Shown in pieces: positions 53,692 through 62,975 of a stretch of 64,000 nt of DNA. The stretch lies in NCBI RefSeq assembly GCF_003731765.1, contig NZ_MOAL01000008.1, positions 496,001 through 560,000 of the forward strand. Reading direction: 5' to 3'. This DNA is from Pseudomonas chlororaphis (GTDB taxonomy: Bacteria; Pseudomonadota; Gammaproteobacteria; Pseudomonadales; Pseudomonadaceae). The notes under the pieces are model-generated. The model worked only from the letters and a program-made list of their open reading frames with translations. It ran no database searches and had not been told where the DNA came from. The translations under genes were made by a program, and so were the position numbers. Position 1 is the first letter of the stretch, and the number at the start of each line of letters is the position of its first letter.

Positions 53692-54885
53692 TCATCCTTG
53701 AAAATCAGTGTGAAGGGTGGAAATCAGGCGCACCTGCTCCGCATAGGCCTGGGCGAAGTCACGGGCCAACAGACGCTCGCTCCACTCGTCGTCCTGACAC
53801 AGGGCCTGGTGGTAGCGGTTGTAGGCTTTCCAGCGGCTGCCGGCGGTGGCCAGCAACGGCTTGCGGTCGCGCTCGAAACGCAGGGTCAGTTGCTGCGGCG
53901 CAAAGTGCTCCAGGGTGCCGCGCAGGGCGGCGCGGCTGGCCGTCAGCAACGCCACTTGATGCGCCTGTACATCACGGAAGGCACGGGCCACCGCCTGCTC
54001 GGCGGACAGCTGCCCAGGCTTGCTGCCGCGCAACAGCAGGCCCAGGGCCTCGCCGGCTTCCAGGGCGAATTTCAGCGGGTTGCCGCTGACGCCCTGGACA
54101 CTGCTCTGGGCCAGGCGCAGCTCGTTTTTCAGTTCGCTGCGGGTACGCAGGCTTTGCTGCAAACCACCGATGCTCTGCTTGAGCAGGCTGGCCGCCTGGA
54201 GCGCCAGCGCTTCACGAGCGGCGTGGTCCATGCCCCGCAAGTCCACCCCGAGTGCGGCGCCGAACTGGCCCCAGAACGGCTCGCTTTGCTGCGCTACCGG
54301 CGCCGCCTCGGCCACCGCAGCGGCCTTTGGCGGGGCCACCAGTTCCGGCACCAGCAGGGTTTCCACGTCGATGCGCGCGTAGTCCGCCAGTTGCACCGGC
54401 TCTTGGTGCCGCACATTCAGGGCGCTGAGTTCGTCGATCGGCGACAGCTGCGTGTCGTCCCGGTCCAGGGCGTTGAGGGGGTCAAGTTCAAGGAAGGCGT
54501 CATCGGGGATGATGCTGCCGGCCGCCTGGGGCAGACCGACCTCGGCCTCGAAGCTTTCCACCGGCTGGCGCAGGCGCGCGCGAATCTGGAAGTCCCCCAA
54601 CTGGTAGACACTGCCGTGCTCGATGCGGCGCGGCTCGCCCTTGCGCATACGCGCGCCGCTGTCACCGTCCTGGATGCCATTGCTGCTGGTGTCGGTCAGG
54701 AAAAAGCCGCCATCGCGGTAGCTGACCAAGGCGTGATGATTGGACAGGTGGCGCTTCTGATCGGGAATGCTCCAATCGCAATCCTCGCCACGGCCGATCA
54801 CCCCGCCGGCCTGTTTGAAGGTCTTGCTGCTCAACTCCGTGGGCACGAACTGCTTGGTGTTGAGCATTTCGAATACCAATTCCAT
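53692..54885 (-). CDS. tagH: FHA-domain T6SS protein (Fha/TagH)
   Basis: This protein of 397 residues has an N-terminal FHA domain (about residues 1-100) with GVIGRGEDCDWSIPD, HLSNHHALV and TDTSSNGI, the phosphothreonine-binding residues. A C-terminal TagH helical domain follows (FWGQFGAALGVDLRGMD to the end). It should recognise a target phosphorylated by the kinase at 45655. The ATG at 54885 has aaggag 7 bases upstream, 17 bases after the small lipoprotein gene. Confidence 0.93.
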   Translation of the reverse strand: MELVFEMLNTKQFVPTELSSKTFKQAGGVIGRGEDCDWSIPDQKRHLSNHHALVSYRDGGFFLTDTSSNGIQDGDSGARMRKGEPRRIEHGSVYQLGDFQIRARLRQPVESFEAEVGLPQAAGSIIPDDAFLELDPLNALDRDDTQLSPIDELSALNVRHQEPVQLADYARIDVETLLVPELVAPPKAAAVAEAAPVAQQSEPFWGQFGAALGVDLRGMDHAAREALALQAASLLKQSIGGLQQSLRTRSELKNELRLAQSSVQGVSGNPLKFALEAGEALGLLLRGSKPGQLSAEQAVARAFRDVQAHQVALLTASRAALRGTLEHFAPQQLTLRFERDRKPLLATAGSRWKAYNRYHQALCQDDEWSERLLARDFAQAYAEQVRLISTLHTDFQG

Positions 54886-54902
54886 GGTGATGCTCCTTGC
54901 GG

Positions 54903-55043
54903 TCACTTACCGCGATTGACCGCTTGCGGATCACCCAGGGGGCGATAGGTGTTGTCGTTGAATTTGTAGTTGCCGCCGCAGCCGCCAAGGCCGCTCAGGA
55001 CAACCAGGGCCAGCAACACGGCTGGCCAGTGACGTAGGGACAT
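54903..55043 (-). CDS. 46-residue lipoprotein between the activator and FHA genes
   Basis: A short frame starts MSLRHWPAVLLALVVLSGLG and continues GCGGNYKFNDNTYRPLGDPQ. It has a lipobox LGGC (Cys22) and only 25 residues of mature protein. An RBS-like agga/gaagt region lies about 10 bases upstream of the ATG. It occupies the place of the small orfX (PA1664) in the P. aeruginosa HSI-2 cluster. Function unknown; a small outer-membrane partner of TssJ is a guess. Confidence 0.85.
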   Translation of the reverse strand: MSLRHWPAVLLALVVLSGLGGCGGNYKFNDNTYRPLGDPQAVNRGK

Positions 55044-55138
55044 CAGGAAGTCTCCATGGGTGGACGATGCACGGAACGCGGCGCCCGGCAGGCACCGTGT
55101 AAAGAAAAGAAAAGTGAGCGTGAACCCGTCATGGCCGC

Positions 55139-56656
55139 TTATCCCTCGAAGTCGCCGAGATTGATGTTCAAGCGACCCAGGCGGTACAGCAGGGTGCGTC
55201 GGGGCAGGCCCAGTTCGCGGGCGGCCAGGGTCTGGTTGCCGGCGTTCTTGCGCAGGCAGTCGAGCAACAGGTGGCGCTCGACCTTCTCCAGGCGTTCGCG
55301 CAGGTTCAGGCCGCTGTCCTGGGGCAGCGTCTCGATGCTCAACGAAAAGTGCTCGGCCAGCAGTTGGCTGCCTTCACACAGCAGCACCGCCCGCTCCACC
55401 AGGCCCTTGAGCTCGCGCACATTGCCCGGGAAGCTGTAGCCGCCAAGGTGCTGCAAGGCCGCGTCCGACCAGCTCAACGGGTCTCGCCGCAGAAAGCTGC
55501 ACGCCTTGTCGGCGAAGTGCCGGGCCAGGTCGAGGATGTCGCCCTCGCGCTGGCGCAGGGCCGGCAACTCGATGGGAAATTGCGCCAGGCGGTAATACAG
55601 GTCCTCGCGGAATTTGCCTTCACTGACCAGCACCGCCAGGTCGCGGTGGGTGGCCGCGATGATGCGCACGTCGATCTTGTGGGTGTCGTTGGACCCCAAG
55701 GGGCGGATCTCACCCTCCTGCAGCACGCGCAACAGCTTGGCTTGCAGGGACAGTGGCATGTCGCCGATTTCATCCAGCAGCAAGGTCCCGCCATTGGCCG
55801 CATCGAACAGCCCCGGGCGATCGCGGTCGGCGCCGGTAAAGGCGCCCTTGCGGTAGCCGAACAGCTCGCTCTCCAGCAGGCTCTCCGGGAACGCTGCGCA
55901 GTTCTGCACAATAAATGCCTGGGAGCGCCGCGGGCCGTAGTCATGGATGGCGCGCGCCACCACTTCCTTGCCGGTGCCGGTCTCCCCCCGCAGCAGCACG
56001 GTGTAGGGGCTGTGCAGCACCTTGCTGATCAACTGGTAGGTCTGGCGCATGGCCTGGCTGCTACCGATCAGGCCGTAGCCGCTGGCATTGACCACGGTGT
56101 CGCCCATTGGCGTCACCTCCCCGGAAGGCCGCCGCAAACGCTGGAGCAGCTCCAGTTGCGCCAGCACAAAGGAACCCAATTGCCCCAGGGAATCGGCAAA
56201 GCCTTGCAGGTCCACCTGCTCCCGACTGGCGCAGAGCAGCAGGCCCTCCACCGCCTTGCGCGAGTTGACCAGGGGCACACAAAGCAGCGACTGCCAGGGC
56301 GCACCCTGGGCCGGCAGGAAACTGGTCTCATGCAGGCTGGTGCTCAAGCCCTGCAGGCTCAGTACCCGGTTCTGGCACAGGGCGAATTGCAGCAGTTGTT
56401 CACCGTTGTAGTCCGCCGGCAGGCTGGCCGCTTCCCGTGGTTGCAGCAGCCCACCCAGGCATTCGGCACTCAGCCCCAGGCGGGTATGGGTTGCATCCAG
56501 CAAGAACAACTGGCTGAGTTCACAGCCGCTGAGCTCGGCCACGCCCTGGACGAACTCCCCCAGCAACGCGGCCCCTTCCGCCGCCCGGGACAAGCCGGAA
56601 AATTGCGCCAGCAGGGCCTCGGCGTAGATCAAGGGTTGCGGGACACATGTGAACAT
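55139..56656 (-). CDS. sigma-54-dependent activator of T6SS (Sfa type)
   Basis: This 505-residue enhancer-binding protein has an N-terminal GAF-like domain (about residues 15-185), an AAA+ domain with Walker A RGETGTGKEVVARAIH, the sigma-54 contact motif GYRKGAFTGAD, Walker B GGTLLLDEIGD, and a C-terminal Fis-type helix-turn-helix (NQTLAARELGLPRRTLLYRL). It fits Sfa2 of HSI-2, which activates T6SS genes with sigma-54. The ATG at 56656 has gaggtg 8 bases upstream; it follows clpV directly. Confidence 0.93.
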   Translation of the reverse strand: MFTCVPQPLIYAEALLAQFSGLSRAAEGAALLGEFVQGVAELSGCELSQLFLLDATHTRLGLSAECLGGLLQPREAASLPADYNGEQLLQFALCQNRVLSLQGLSTSLHETSFLPAQGAPWQSLLCVPLVNSRKAVEGLLLCASREQVDLQGFADSLGQLGSFVLAQLELLQRLRRPSGEVTPMGDTVVNASGYGLIGSSQAMRQTYQLISKVLHSPYTVLLRGETGTGKEVVARAIHDYGPRRSQAFIVQNCAAFPESLLESELFGYRKGAFTGADRDRPGLFDAANGGTLLLDEIGDMPLSLQAKLLRVLQEGEIRPLGSNDTHKIDVRIIAATHRDLAVLVSEGKFREDLYYRLAQFPIELPALRQREGDILDLARHFADKACSFLRRDPLSWSDAALQHLGGYSFPGNVRELKGLVERAVLLCEGSQLLAEHFSLSIETLPQDSGLNLRERLEKVERHLLLDCLRKNAGNQTLAARELGLPRRTLLYRLGRLNINLGDFEG

Positions 56657-56666
56657 CACACCCACC

Positions 56667-59315
56667 TCAGGCGAACTCGCACGTCACGCCGGCGCTGTGA
56701 TCCAGCGTGGCGTGTACCTGCTTGAGGGACTCGCCACGGGCCATGGCCTCCAGCAGCCGGTCGGCCACCAGCGGCACCAGGTGCGACTCCAGCAAGTGGT
56801 CGATCAACCGCGCGCCGCTTTCGCTCTGGGTACAGCGCTCGGCCAAATGGCTCACCAGGTTCTGGCAGTAGCTGAACCCCAACTGCCGACGTTGCAGACG
56901 CTCGCCCAGGCGTTGCAGCTTGATGTCGATCAGCTCGCGCAGCACCGGGCCACTCACCGGGTAGTAAGGCACCACGCGCATGCGGGCCAGCAGCGCCGGC
57001 TTGAAATGCTTGCTCAGGGCCGGGCGAATGGTCGCTTCCAGGGTCTCGGCGCTTGGCCGTTCGGCCTGTTCGCACAGGGCACTGATCTGCTCGCTGGCCA
57101 GGTTCGAGGTCATCAGGATCAGGGTGTTGCGGAAGTCGATTTCACGCCCTTCGCCGTCGTTGGCCACGCCTTTATCGAAGATTTGATAGAACAGGTTGAG
57201 CACGTCCGGGTCGGCTTTTTCCACCTCGTCCAGCAGCACCACCGAGTAGGGTTTCTGCCGTACGGCCTCGGTGAGCATGCCGCCCTCGCCATAACCGACG
57301 TAGCCCGGCGGCGCACCGATCAGGCGTGAAACCGTGTGTTTCTCCTGGAATTCGGACATGTTGATGGTGGTGATAAAACGCTCGCCGCCGTACAACAGGT
57401 CGGCCAGGGCCAGGGCGGTTTCGGTCTTGCCGACGCCGCTGGGGCCCACCAGCAGGAACACCCCCACTGGCGCGTCGGGCTTGTTCAGGCCGGCAGCGCT
57501 GGCACGCATGGAACGGTCCAGGGCCTGCACCGCCTGCTCCTGGCCACGGATTCGCGTGCGCAGGTCAGCGGCGAAGTTCACCACCTTGGTGTTGTGCTCC
57601 CGGGCCAGTTGGGCCAGGGGCACGCCGGTCCAGGCGCTGATGACCTCGGCCACCAGCCGCGGGCACACTTCGAAACTCACCAGGCGCTCATGCACCTGGG
57701 CAAGGCTGAGGGCGCTTTGGGTCGCATGCAGCGCCGCTTCCAGGGCCGCGACGTCGAGCCTGTCCTCGGCAGCCACCAGCACCGGCTGAACCTCGTGCTC
57801 TTCAAGCAATTCATCCGACGACGCAGGTTCAGCCTCTCGGGCCTTGGCCAGTTGCTGACGCAAGTGCAGCAGGCGCTCGGCCAATTCACGCTGCTCGTTC
57901 CAACGCGCTTGCAGGGCCTGTTGCTGCGTTTCTGCCTCGAGCAGCCGCGCTTCCAGCAGCGCCAGGGCCTCCTGGTCGATGTTCAGGCCGGCCTCGGCGT
58001 CCCGGCGCAAGGCTTGGCGTTGTCGCCCCCCTTCGGCCAGTTCGGCGCGCAGGCGCTCCAGGCTTTCAGGCGCGGCCGCCAGGCTGATGCGCACCCGGGC
58101 ACACGCGGTGTCGAGCACGTCCACCGCCTTGTCCGGCAGTTGTCGCCCGGCCAGGTAACGGGCCGACAACTCGGCCGCTGCCACCACCGCGTCGTCGCGC
58201 AGGTAGATGCCGTGGCTCTTCTCGTACACCCCGGCCAGGCCACGCAGGATGGTCACGGCTTCATTGACCGTTGGCTCGTGCAGTTGCACCGGCTGGAAAC
58301 GCCGGGCCAGGGCCGGGTCTTTCTCGAAGTATTTTTTGTATTCCGCCCAGGTGGTGGCGGCGATGGTGCGCAGTTCGCCGCGAGCCAGGGCCGGCTTGAG
58401 CAGGTTGGCCGCATCGGAGCCACCAGCATTGCCACCCGCGCCAATCAGGGTGTGGGCCTCGTCGATAAACACAATGATCGGCTTGGGCGAAGCCTTGACC
58501 TCGTCGATCACCCCTTTGAGGCGCCGCTCAAACTCACCTTTGACGCTGGCGCCGGCTTGCAACAGGCCCATGTCCAGGGCCAGCAGTTCAACCCCTTGCA
58601 ACACATGGGGCACTTCACCGGCCGCAATCCTCGAGGCCAGGCCTTCGACGATGGCGGTTTTACCGACACCGGCCTCACCCACCACGATGGGGTTGTTCTT
58701 GCGTCGCCGAGCAAGGATGTCGACCATCTGGCGGATCGCCTCATCGCGGCACAGCACCGGGTCGAGCTGGCCGTCACGGGCCTGCTGGGTGAGGTTGTGG
58801 GTGAAGCGTTGCAACAACGACTCGCCGCCCACCGCGGGGTTGCCCGGGTTGGCGGGGGCGTTCTGCGCCAAAGCGAAATCTTTCAGGCGCTCGATGTTCA
58901 ACTTGGCCAGCAAGGGTTGATAACGGCTGCCCGCGTAGCGCATCGGGTTGCGCAGCAGGGCGAGAATCAACGCCGCCTGCTCGACCTGGGTCTGGCCCAG
59001 TTCCAGGTTGGCCACCAGCAAGGCGTCCTGCAGCCACTGCACCAATTCCGGAGCGAACACCGGGTTGCGCGAGGCACTGTGCTCGACCCGCGACTGCAAC
59101 GCTGCACTCAGCTCGCCGAGGTCCACGCCGGCGTCCTGCAAACCACGGGCGAGTAGCCCCTGGGGCCGCTCCAGCAACCCCAGCAACAGGTCTTCGACGA
59201 GGATCTTGCTGCCGCCCCGGGCCACGCAACGCTCGGCGGAGCGCTCCAGGTCGCGGCGGGTCTCGGCGTCCAGAGCCTGGATAAGTTGTTGCAAGTCGAG
59301 GTTGATCATGTTCAT
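56667..59315 (-). CDS. clpV: ClpV/TssH sheath-recycling ATPase
   Basis: This 882-residue AAA+ protein disassembles the contracted TssB/TssC sheath. It has the Clp N-domain (1-150), a first ATPase domain with Walker A GEAGVGKT (213-220) and Walker B IIVFIDEAHTLIGAG, a coiled-coil middle region (about 425-530, EALALLEARLLEAETQQQAL), and a second ATPase domain with GPSGVGKTETALALAD. An ATG 2 codons downstream is an equally good start. Confidence 0.97.
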   Translation of the reverse strand: MNMINLDLQQLIQALDAETRRDLERSAERCVARGGSKILVEDLLLGLLERPQGLLARGLQDAGVDLGELSAALQSRVEHSASRNPVFAPELVQWLQDALLVANLELGQTQVEQAALILALLRNPMRYAGSRYQPLLAKLNIERLKDFALAQNAPANPGNPAVGGESLLQRFTHNLTQQARDGQLDPVLCRDEAIRQMVDILARRRKNNPIVVGEAGVGKTAIVEGLASRIAAGEVPHVLQGVELLALDMGLLQAGASVKGEFERRLKGVIDEVKASPKPIIVFIDEAHTLIGAGGNAGGSDAANLLKPALARGELRTIAATTWAEYKKYFEKDPALARRFQPVQLHEPTVNEAVTILRGLAGVYEKSHGIYLRDDAVVAAAELSARYLAGRQLPDKAVDVLDTACARVRISLAAAPESLERLRAELAEGGRQRQALRRDAEAGLNIDQEALALLEARLLEAETQQQALQARWNEQRELAERLLHLRQQLAKAREAEPASSDELLEEHEVQPVLVAAEDRLDVAALEAALHATQSALSLAQVHERLVSFEVCPRLVAEVISAWTGVPLAQLAREHNTKVVNFAADLRTRIRGQEQAVQALDRSMRASAAGLNKPDAPVGVFLLVGPSGVGKTETALALADLLYGGERFITTINMSEFQEKHTVSRLIGAPPGYVGYGEGGMLTEAVRQKPYSVVLLDEVEKADPDVLNLFYQIFDKGVANDGEGREIDFRNTLILMTSNLASEQISALCEQAERPSAETLEATIRPALSKHFKPALLARMRVVPYYPVSGPVLRELIDIKLQRLGERLQRRQLGFSYCQNLVSHLAERCTQSESGARLIDHLLESHLVPLVADRLLEAMARGESLKQVHATLDHSAGVTCEFA

Positions 59316-59321
59316 CCGTCC

Positions 59322-60329
59322 TTAATGAATTTTGCTGCCCAGGGTCACCACGCCATCCGCGTGTTCACGACCCAGCCAGCTGGTCCAGCCCAGGCGACAA
59401 GCGTTCTGCTCACCGATGCGCAGTTCGCGGATTTCTTCCTGGCGCAGCACCAGGCGAATGTCGTAGTCCAAGGGGTCGCGCAGGGTGAAACGCACCAGCG
59501 CGCACAGCGGCTGGTAACCGAAACCAATCGGTAAAAACTCGTGGAAGCGCTGCCAGTCCAGCTGGCTGATGTGGATGCGAAACTTGCCGCTGCGGTCGCG
59601 AACCCGCTCGCCCAGTACCAAGTCCTCGCCCAGCAGGCTGTTGGCCTGGCCCAGGCAATTGCGCTGCTCCTGGAGAATCTCCACCCGGCGCTCAATGCAT
59701 TGCTCGATCACCAGGTCCGCGTGCTTGAAGTAGTAGCGCAGCACCGCTTCGATCAGCGCCGCCGAGTGGGCGCGCAGGCTGAGCAAACCGAGGTACGGCA
59801 GCAGGCGTTTCCAGTTCAGTTCCTTGGCCCGGCGAATGTCTTCGCCGCCCAGGCCGATCAGGGCAAACAGCTGGGACGAGAACGGGTCCAGGGCACCGCT
59901 CTGGAAGCTGGCGCGGTAGCGGTACTTGCGCCAGATCGGCAGCATCAGGCGTTGCAGGCGGTGGTGGAACAGGTCGAGGAAGTTGCGCGTCGGGTTGCCC
60001 TCCTCGCTGTCGCCCAAGGCCTCTTCGCCATAAAACGCCGGCAGCGGCGAACCGGAGCCAAACAGCCCGATCAGGTTGAAGCGCAGGCGCGCCCGCAGTT
60101 GCCCGTGCTCCTGGAAAAACTCCACGCGATCGACGTCGCTGCCGGGAAATCCCAGGCTCGGGTTGGCCTGGAATTCCAGCTGGTCGTAGAGGTCTTCCTC
60201 GCTCAGTTGCGGGTGCACCTCGCGCAGCCGATCCAGCACCAGCAGCACCGCCTGAAACAGCGAGTACTCGCGAATAACCCGGCTCAGCCCGCTTAGAGCA
60301 GGGGCTGCAGGCCCATACGTGGTGTCCAT
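59322..60329 (-). CDS. tssG: TssG baseplate protein
   Basis: This protein of 335 residues begins MDTTYGPAAPALSGLSRVIR and has the family stretches PHLGLLSLRAHSA-like (LGLLSLRAHSAALIEAVLRY) and LRDPLDYDIRLVLRQEEI. The ATG at 60329 has aaggaga upstream; the longer open frame reads through tssF in another frame and is not real. It overlaps the tssF end by 37 bases. A TssG-TssF2 wedge builds the baseplate. Confidence 0.94.
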   Translation of the reverse strand: MDTTYGPAAPALSGLSRVIREYSLFQAVLLVLDRLREVHPQLSEEDLYDQLEFQANPSLGFPGSDVDRVEFFQEHGQLRARLRFNLIGLFGSGSPLPAFYGEEALGDSEEGNPTRNFLDLFHHRLQRLMLPIWRKYRYRASFQSGALDPFSSQLFALIGLGGEDIRRAKELNWKRLLPYLGLLSLRAHSAALIEAVLRYYFKHADLVIEQCIERRVEILQEQRNCLGQANSLLGEDLVLGERVRDRSGKFRIHISQLDWQRFHEFLPIGFGYQPLCALVRFTLRDPLDYDIRLVLRQEEIRELRIGEQNACRLGWTSWLGREHADGVVTLGSKIH

Positions 60330-62080
60330 TGGTACACCTCTCCTTGGGTACTTTTCACCCGCAGCTCGTGGTAGGAATTGAGGCTGGCGTACAGTGCAAA
60401 AAACTCGTTGAGCACCGAGGCGAAGACAAACAGGTCGCCCTCGCCGATGTAGCCTTCCGGGTCGATGGTCAGTTCCGTACGCAAGCCGCGCAGGGGCAGG
60501 CCACGGTGCAGCCGGTCCACGTGTTCGTGGCGGATCGACTTGAGCCCGCCGAGCAATCGTTTGCTGACCTTCTCCGCGTGCTGGTCGTAGTAGCGCGGCA
60601 AGTCGTAGGTTTCGAGAATCACCTTCAAGGCGTCGACGTTGGCCAGCGACAGGTAGTTGAGGGACATGTTGCTGATCAGCTTCCACAGGAAGTCGCGGTT
60701 CAACGGCGGTGCAAAACTCGATGTGACCGGGGTGATGTTGCGGAAGCTGAGGAACTCCGGGGTGGCTTCGGAAGGTTGGTTGATGTCCCCCAGCTTGAGC
60801 CGGCGCGGCAAGTTCTGGTTAGTGCAGGTCAGCTCGATGGACAGGGTTTCATGGGCTTCGGTGTGGCGGATGCCAAAGCTCAGGTAGGTGTCCAGGCCGT
60901 CATGCAATAACGAGGAGCGCTGGCGGATGCTGTAATGCGGGCTGCTGTGGGGGACGTCGAAACTCGGGTCGTGCTCAAAGGATTCGAACGGCACGTACTC
61001 TTGGTAACCCAGGCCGCCGGGCTTCCAGCCGGTGACGGTTTCCACCGAAAACACCCCGCAGTTTTCCAGGTCGTACTCGGCAGGCAGCAGCAGGTATTCG
61101 TCCTGTTTGCCGTCCAGGCGGATCGGCAAAGCGTCGTGCTTGAACAGGTTGGCGATCGGCGTGCAGTACAGCTTGACGTTGTCCAGGGTCGGGCGCAGGC
61201 GCTGGATGCCGCCCTTGAGGATGTCAAATCGCAACTCCAGGCCGCGCATCTGCTTAAGGGTTTCCTCGGGCAGCGACTGCAACAGGTCCAGGCCATTCAG
61301 GTCGACGAACAGGAACTTGTCCTGGAAGGCGAAATACTCCTGCAGGTAGCGATAGCCGCGAAAGGTATTGAGCGGGTAAGGGATCAACGCCTCTTCTTCG
61401 GCGAACCCCACCGGCTGCACCCGGTTGCCCGGCATCTTGAACGCCATGCCCTCGCCGTTGGCTCCGGGGAACGGCTTGCCGTCCATGCCCAGGGGCACCA
61501 GTTCGATGCCCTCCAGGTTGCGCAACAGGCACAGGTAGAGCATCTGGCTGATGTAGCGCTCACCGGCCAGGTGCAGGCGCAGGCGGCTCAGGTTCAATTC
61601 ACCGATGTGCCCGTCGCAACTCATCTCCAGCCGCAGGCTAAGCAGGGCGCCACCGCCCTTGACCGAATAGTTCAGGGCCGTCAGGTCCAGAGGCAGGACC
61701 TCGGTGGGGTAGCAGGTGCGAAAGCGGCAGCGCACGTCATCGATCGGCTTGCTTTCCACCGGCGTATCGCGCTCCACCCGCAGCGCCGGCCCGGACTGCT
61801 TCAACGGGTCGAACTGCAAGATGCTGAAGGCCGGCAATGGCCGCATGTAGTTCGGCCACAGCAGTTGCATCAGCGAATGGCTGAGTTCGGGCAACTCGTC
61901 ATCCAGCTTCTGCCGAAGCCGCCCCGTGAGAAAGGCGAACCCTTCAAGCAGGCGTTCCACATCCGGGTCCCGCCCAGCCTGGCCCAAAAACGGCGCCAAT
62001 GCCGGACTACGTTCGGCGAAACGGCGACCCAATTGGCGCAGCGCAGTGAGTTCGCTTTGGTAGTAGTAGTTGAAGGACAC
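60293..62080 (-). CDS. tssF: TssF baseplate protein
   Basis: This 595-residue TssF starts with GTG (SFNYYYQSELTALRQLGRRF) and contains the family signatures PALAPFLGQAGRDPDVERLL and FAFLTGRLRQKLDDELPELS. A tagged agg lies about 9 bases before the GTG. Upstream is an unusual 473-base gap separating it from tssE. Confidence 0.95.
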   Translation of the reverse strand: MSFNYYYQSELTALRQLGRRFAERSPALAPFLGQAGRDPDVERLLEGFAFLTGRLRQKLDDELPELSHSLMQLLWPNYMRPLPAFSILQFDPLKQSGPALRVERDTPVESKPIDDVRCRFRTCYPTEVLPLDLTALNYSVKGGGALLSLRLEMSCDGHIGELNLSRLRLHLAGERYISQMLYLCLLRNLEGIELVPLGMDGKPFPGANGEGMAFKMPGNRVQPVGFAEEEALIPYPLNTFRGYRYLQEYFAFQDKFLFVDLNGLDLLQSLPEETLKQMRGLELRFDILKGGIQRLRPTLDNVKLYCTPIANLFKHDALPIRLDGKQDEYLLLPAEYDLENCGVFSVETVTGWKPGGLGYQEYVPFESFEHDPSFDVPHSSPHYSIRQRSSLLHDGLDTYLSFGIRHTEAHETLSIELTCTNQNLPRRLKLGDINQPSEATPEFLSFRNITPVTSSFAPPLNRDFLWKLISNMSLNYLSLANVDALKVILETYDLPRYYDQHAEKVSKRLLGGLKSIRHEHVDRLHRGLPLRGLRTELTIDPEGYIGEGDLFVFASVLNEFFALYASLNSYHELRVKSTQGEVYQWTPRMGLQPLL

Positions 62081-62553
62081 TTCGGATTACCTGTTTGTCG
62101 TATTCGCAATAATTAGCCGGGCAAAACCTTCAGGTTATTGCCCCGGCAAGGCACGTCTTCAAACAGCCTCGGGTCGCTATAAACCCAACGCTGTTACGTT
62201 GATTTCAAGGGTTCGACAAAGGCCCGACACATCACTTGCCGCAGACCCGAACAGGGTTTGACAGGCGAACGCGCACGGCGCCGGCAATTGGCCGTCGAAC
62301 AGATAACACTCACCCTCCTCTGCGGGCCTTGGATTCAGGCGCCGCGTTGAATCGCCAGGCCAGCCCGTTTGCAGGGACGATCTGGACTTCTGAAACAAAC
62401 AACCGAACTTAGTGATGCAAAGTACTGCACAACACGGAAGTGCTTCCCGGCCAGCTACTTATTATTCGATGGCTGTTTGAACCTCATAGTTGAAGCTCAC
62501 GTTTGCAACTTATGTTGCAAGCCAGGAACTGCATGTTTTCAATCCCGGTTTTG
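62081..62553. other. 473-base gap between tssE and tssF with a hairpin
   Basis: The gap contains a compound hairpin at 62116-62147 (outer arms gccgggcaa and ttgccccggc, inner arms aacct and aggtt) and another imperfect repeat (ttgcaacttatgttgcaa, about 62503-62520). A minus-strand frame of 73 codons (62177-62398) reads CYLFDGQLPAPCAFACQTLF in its middle but has no ribosome site I could see and no known family. I treat it as unassigned. Confidence 0.6.
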
Positions 62554-62961
62554 TTAACTGACTTTGACTTGGCCACTGCCATTCAAGCGCGCAGCAAAAC
62601 TCACCTGGCGCTTGATCCCTTCCACCTCCAGCAGGCCTTCAATACTGAAGGCCAACTTGAGCTGGTCGTGATCCCGCGGCAGGGACACCACCCGCACATT
62701 CGTCAGGCGCGGCTCATAGGCTTCGATAAAACTCTCGATCGCCAGGCGGGCTTGGCTCAAGGCGTCGTGCAGGCTCAGGCGCATGTCATTCAGATCCGGC
62801 AACCCGTAGTCCGCCAACGTTTGCACGCTCCCCGCACGGGTGCTCAGCATCTTGCCCAGATGGGCCGCCACTGAAACCGTTGCACAGGCCTCGCGGCTCC
62901 AACCGACGCGTTTGTCGGCTTCGCCACTCAGGCGTTCGAACAGGCTGCCGTATCCGCTCAT
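62554..62961 (-). CDS. tssE: TssE baseplate protein (gp25-like)
   Basis: This 135-residue gp25-like protein starts MSGYGSLFERLSGEADKRVG and has the family LADYGLPDLNDMRLS motif and RLAIESFIEAYEPRLTNVRV. It lies 14 bases after tssC and closes the first part of the operon before the 473-base gap. Confidence 0.95.
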   Translation of the reverse strand: MSGYGSLFERLSGEADKRVGWSREACATVSVAAHLGKMLSTRAGSVQTLADYGLPDLNDMRLSLHDALSQARLAIESFIEAYEPRLTNVRVVSLPRDHDQLKLAFSIEGLLEVEGIKRQVSFAARLNGSGQVKVS

Positions 62962-62975
62962 GACCTTTCTCCCGA

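Noticed and set aside
60330..60686. N-terminal extension of the tssG frame
   Set aside because: The extra ~119 residues overlap tssF and are unlike any TssG; the ATG at 60329 with aaggaga is the real start.
62177..62398. 73-codon minus-strand gene between tssE and tssF
   Set aside because: No ribosome site or recognisable family; kept only as a note in the gap entry.
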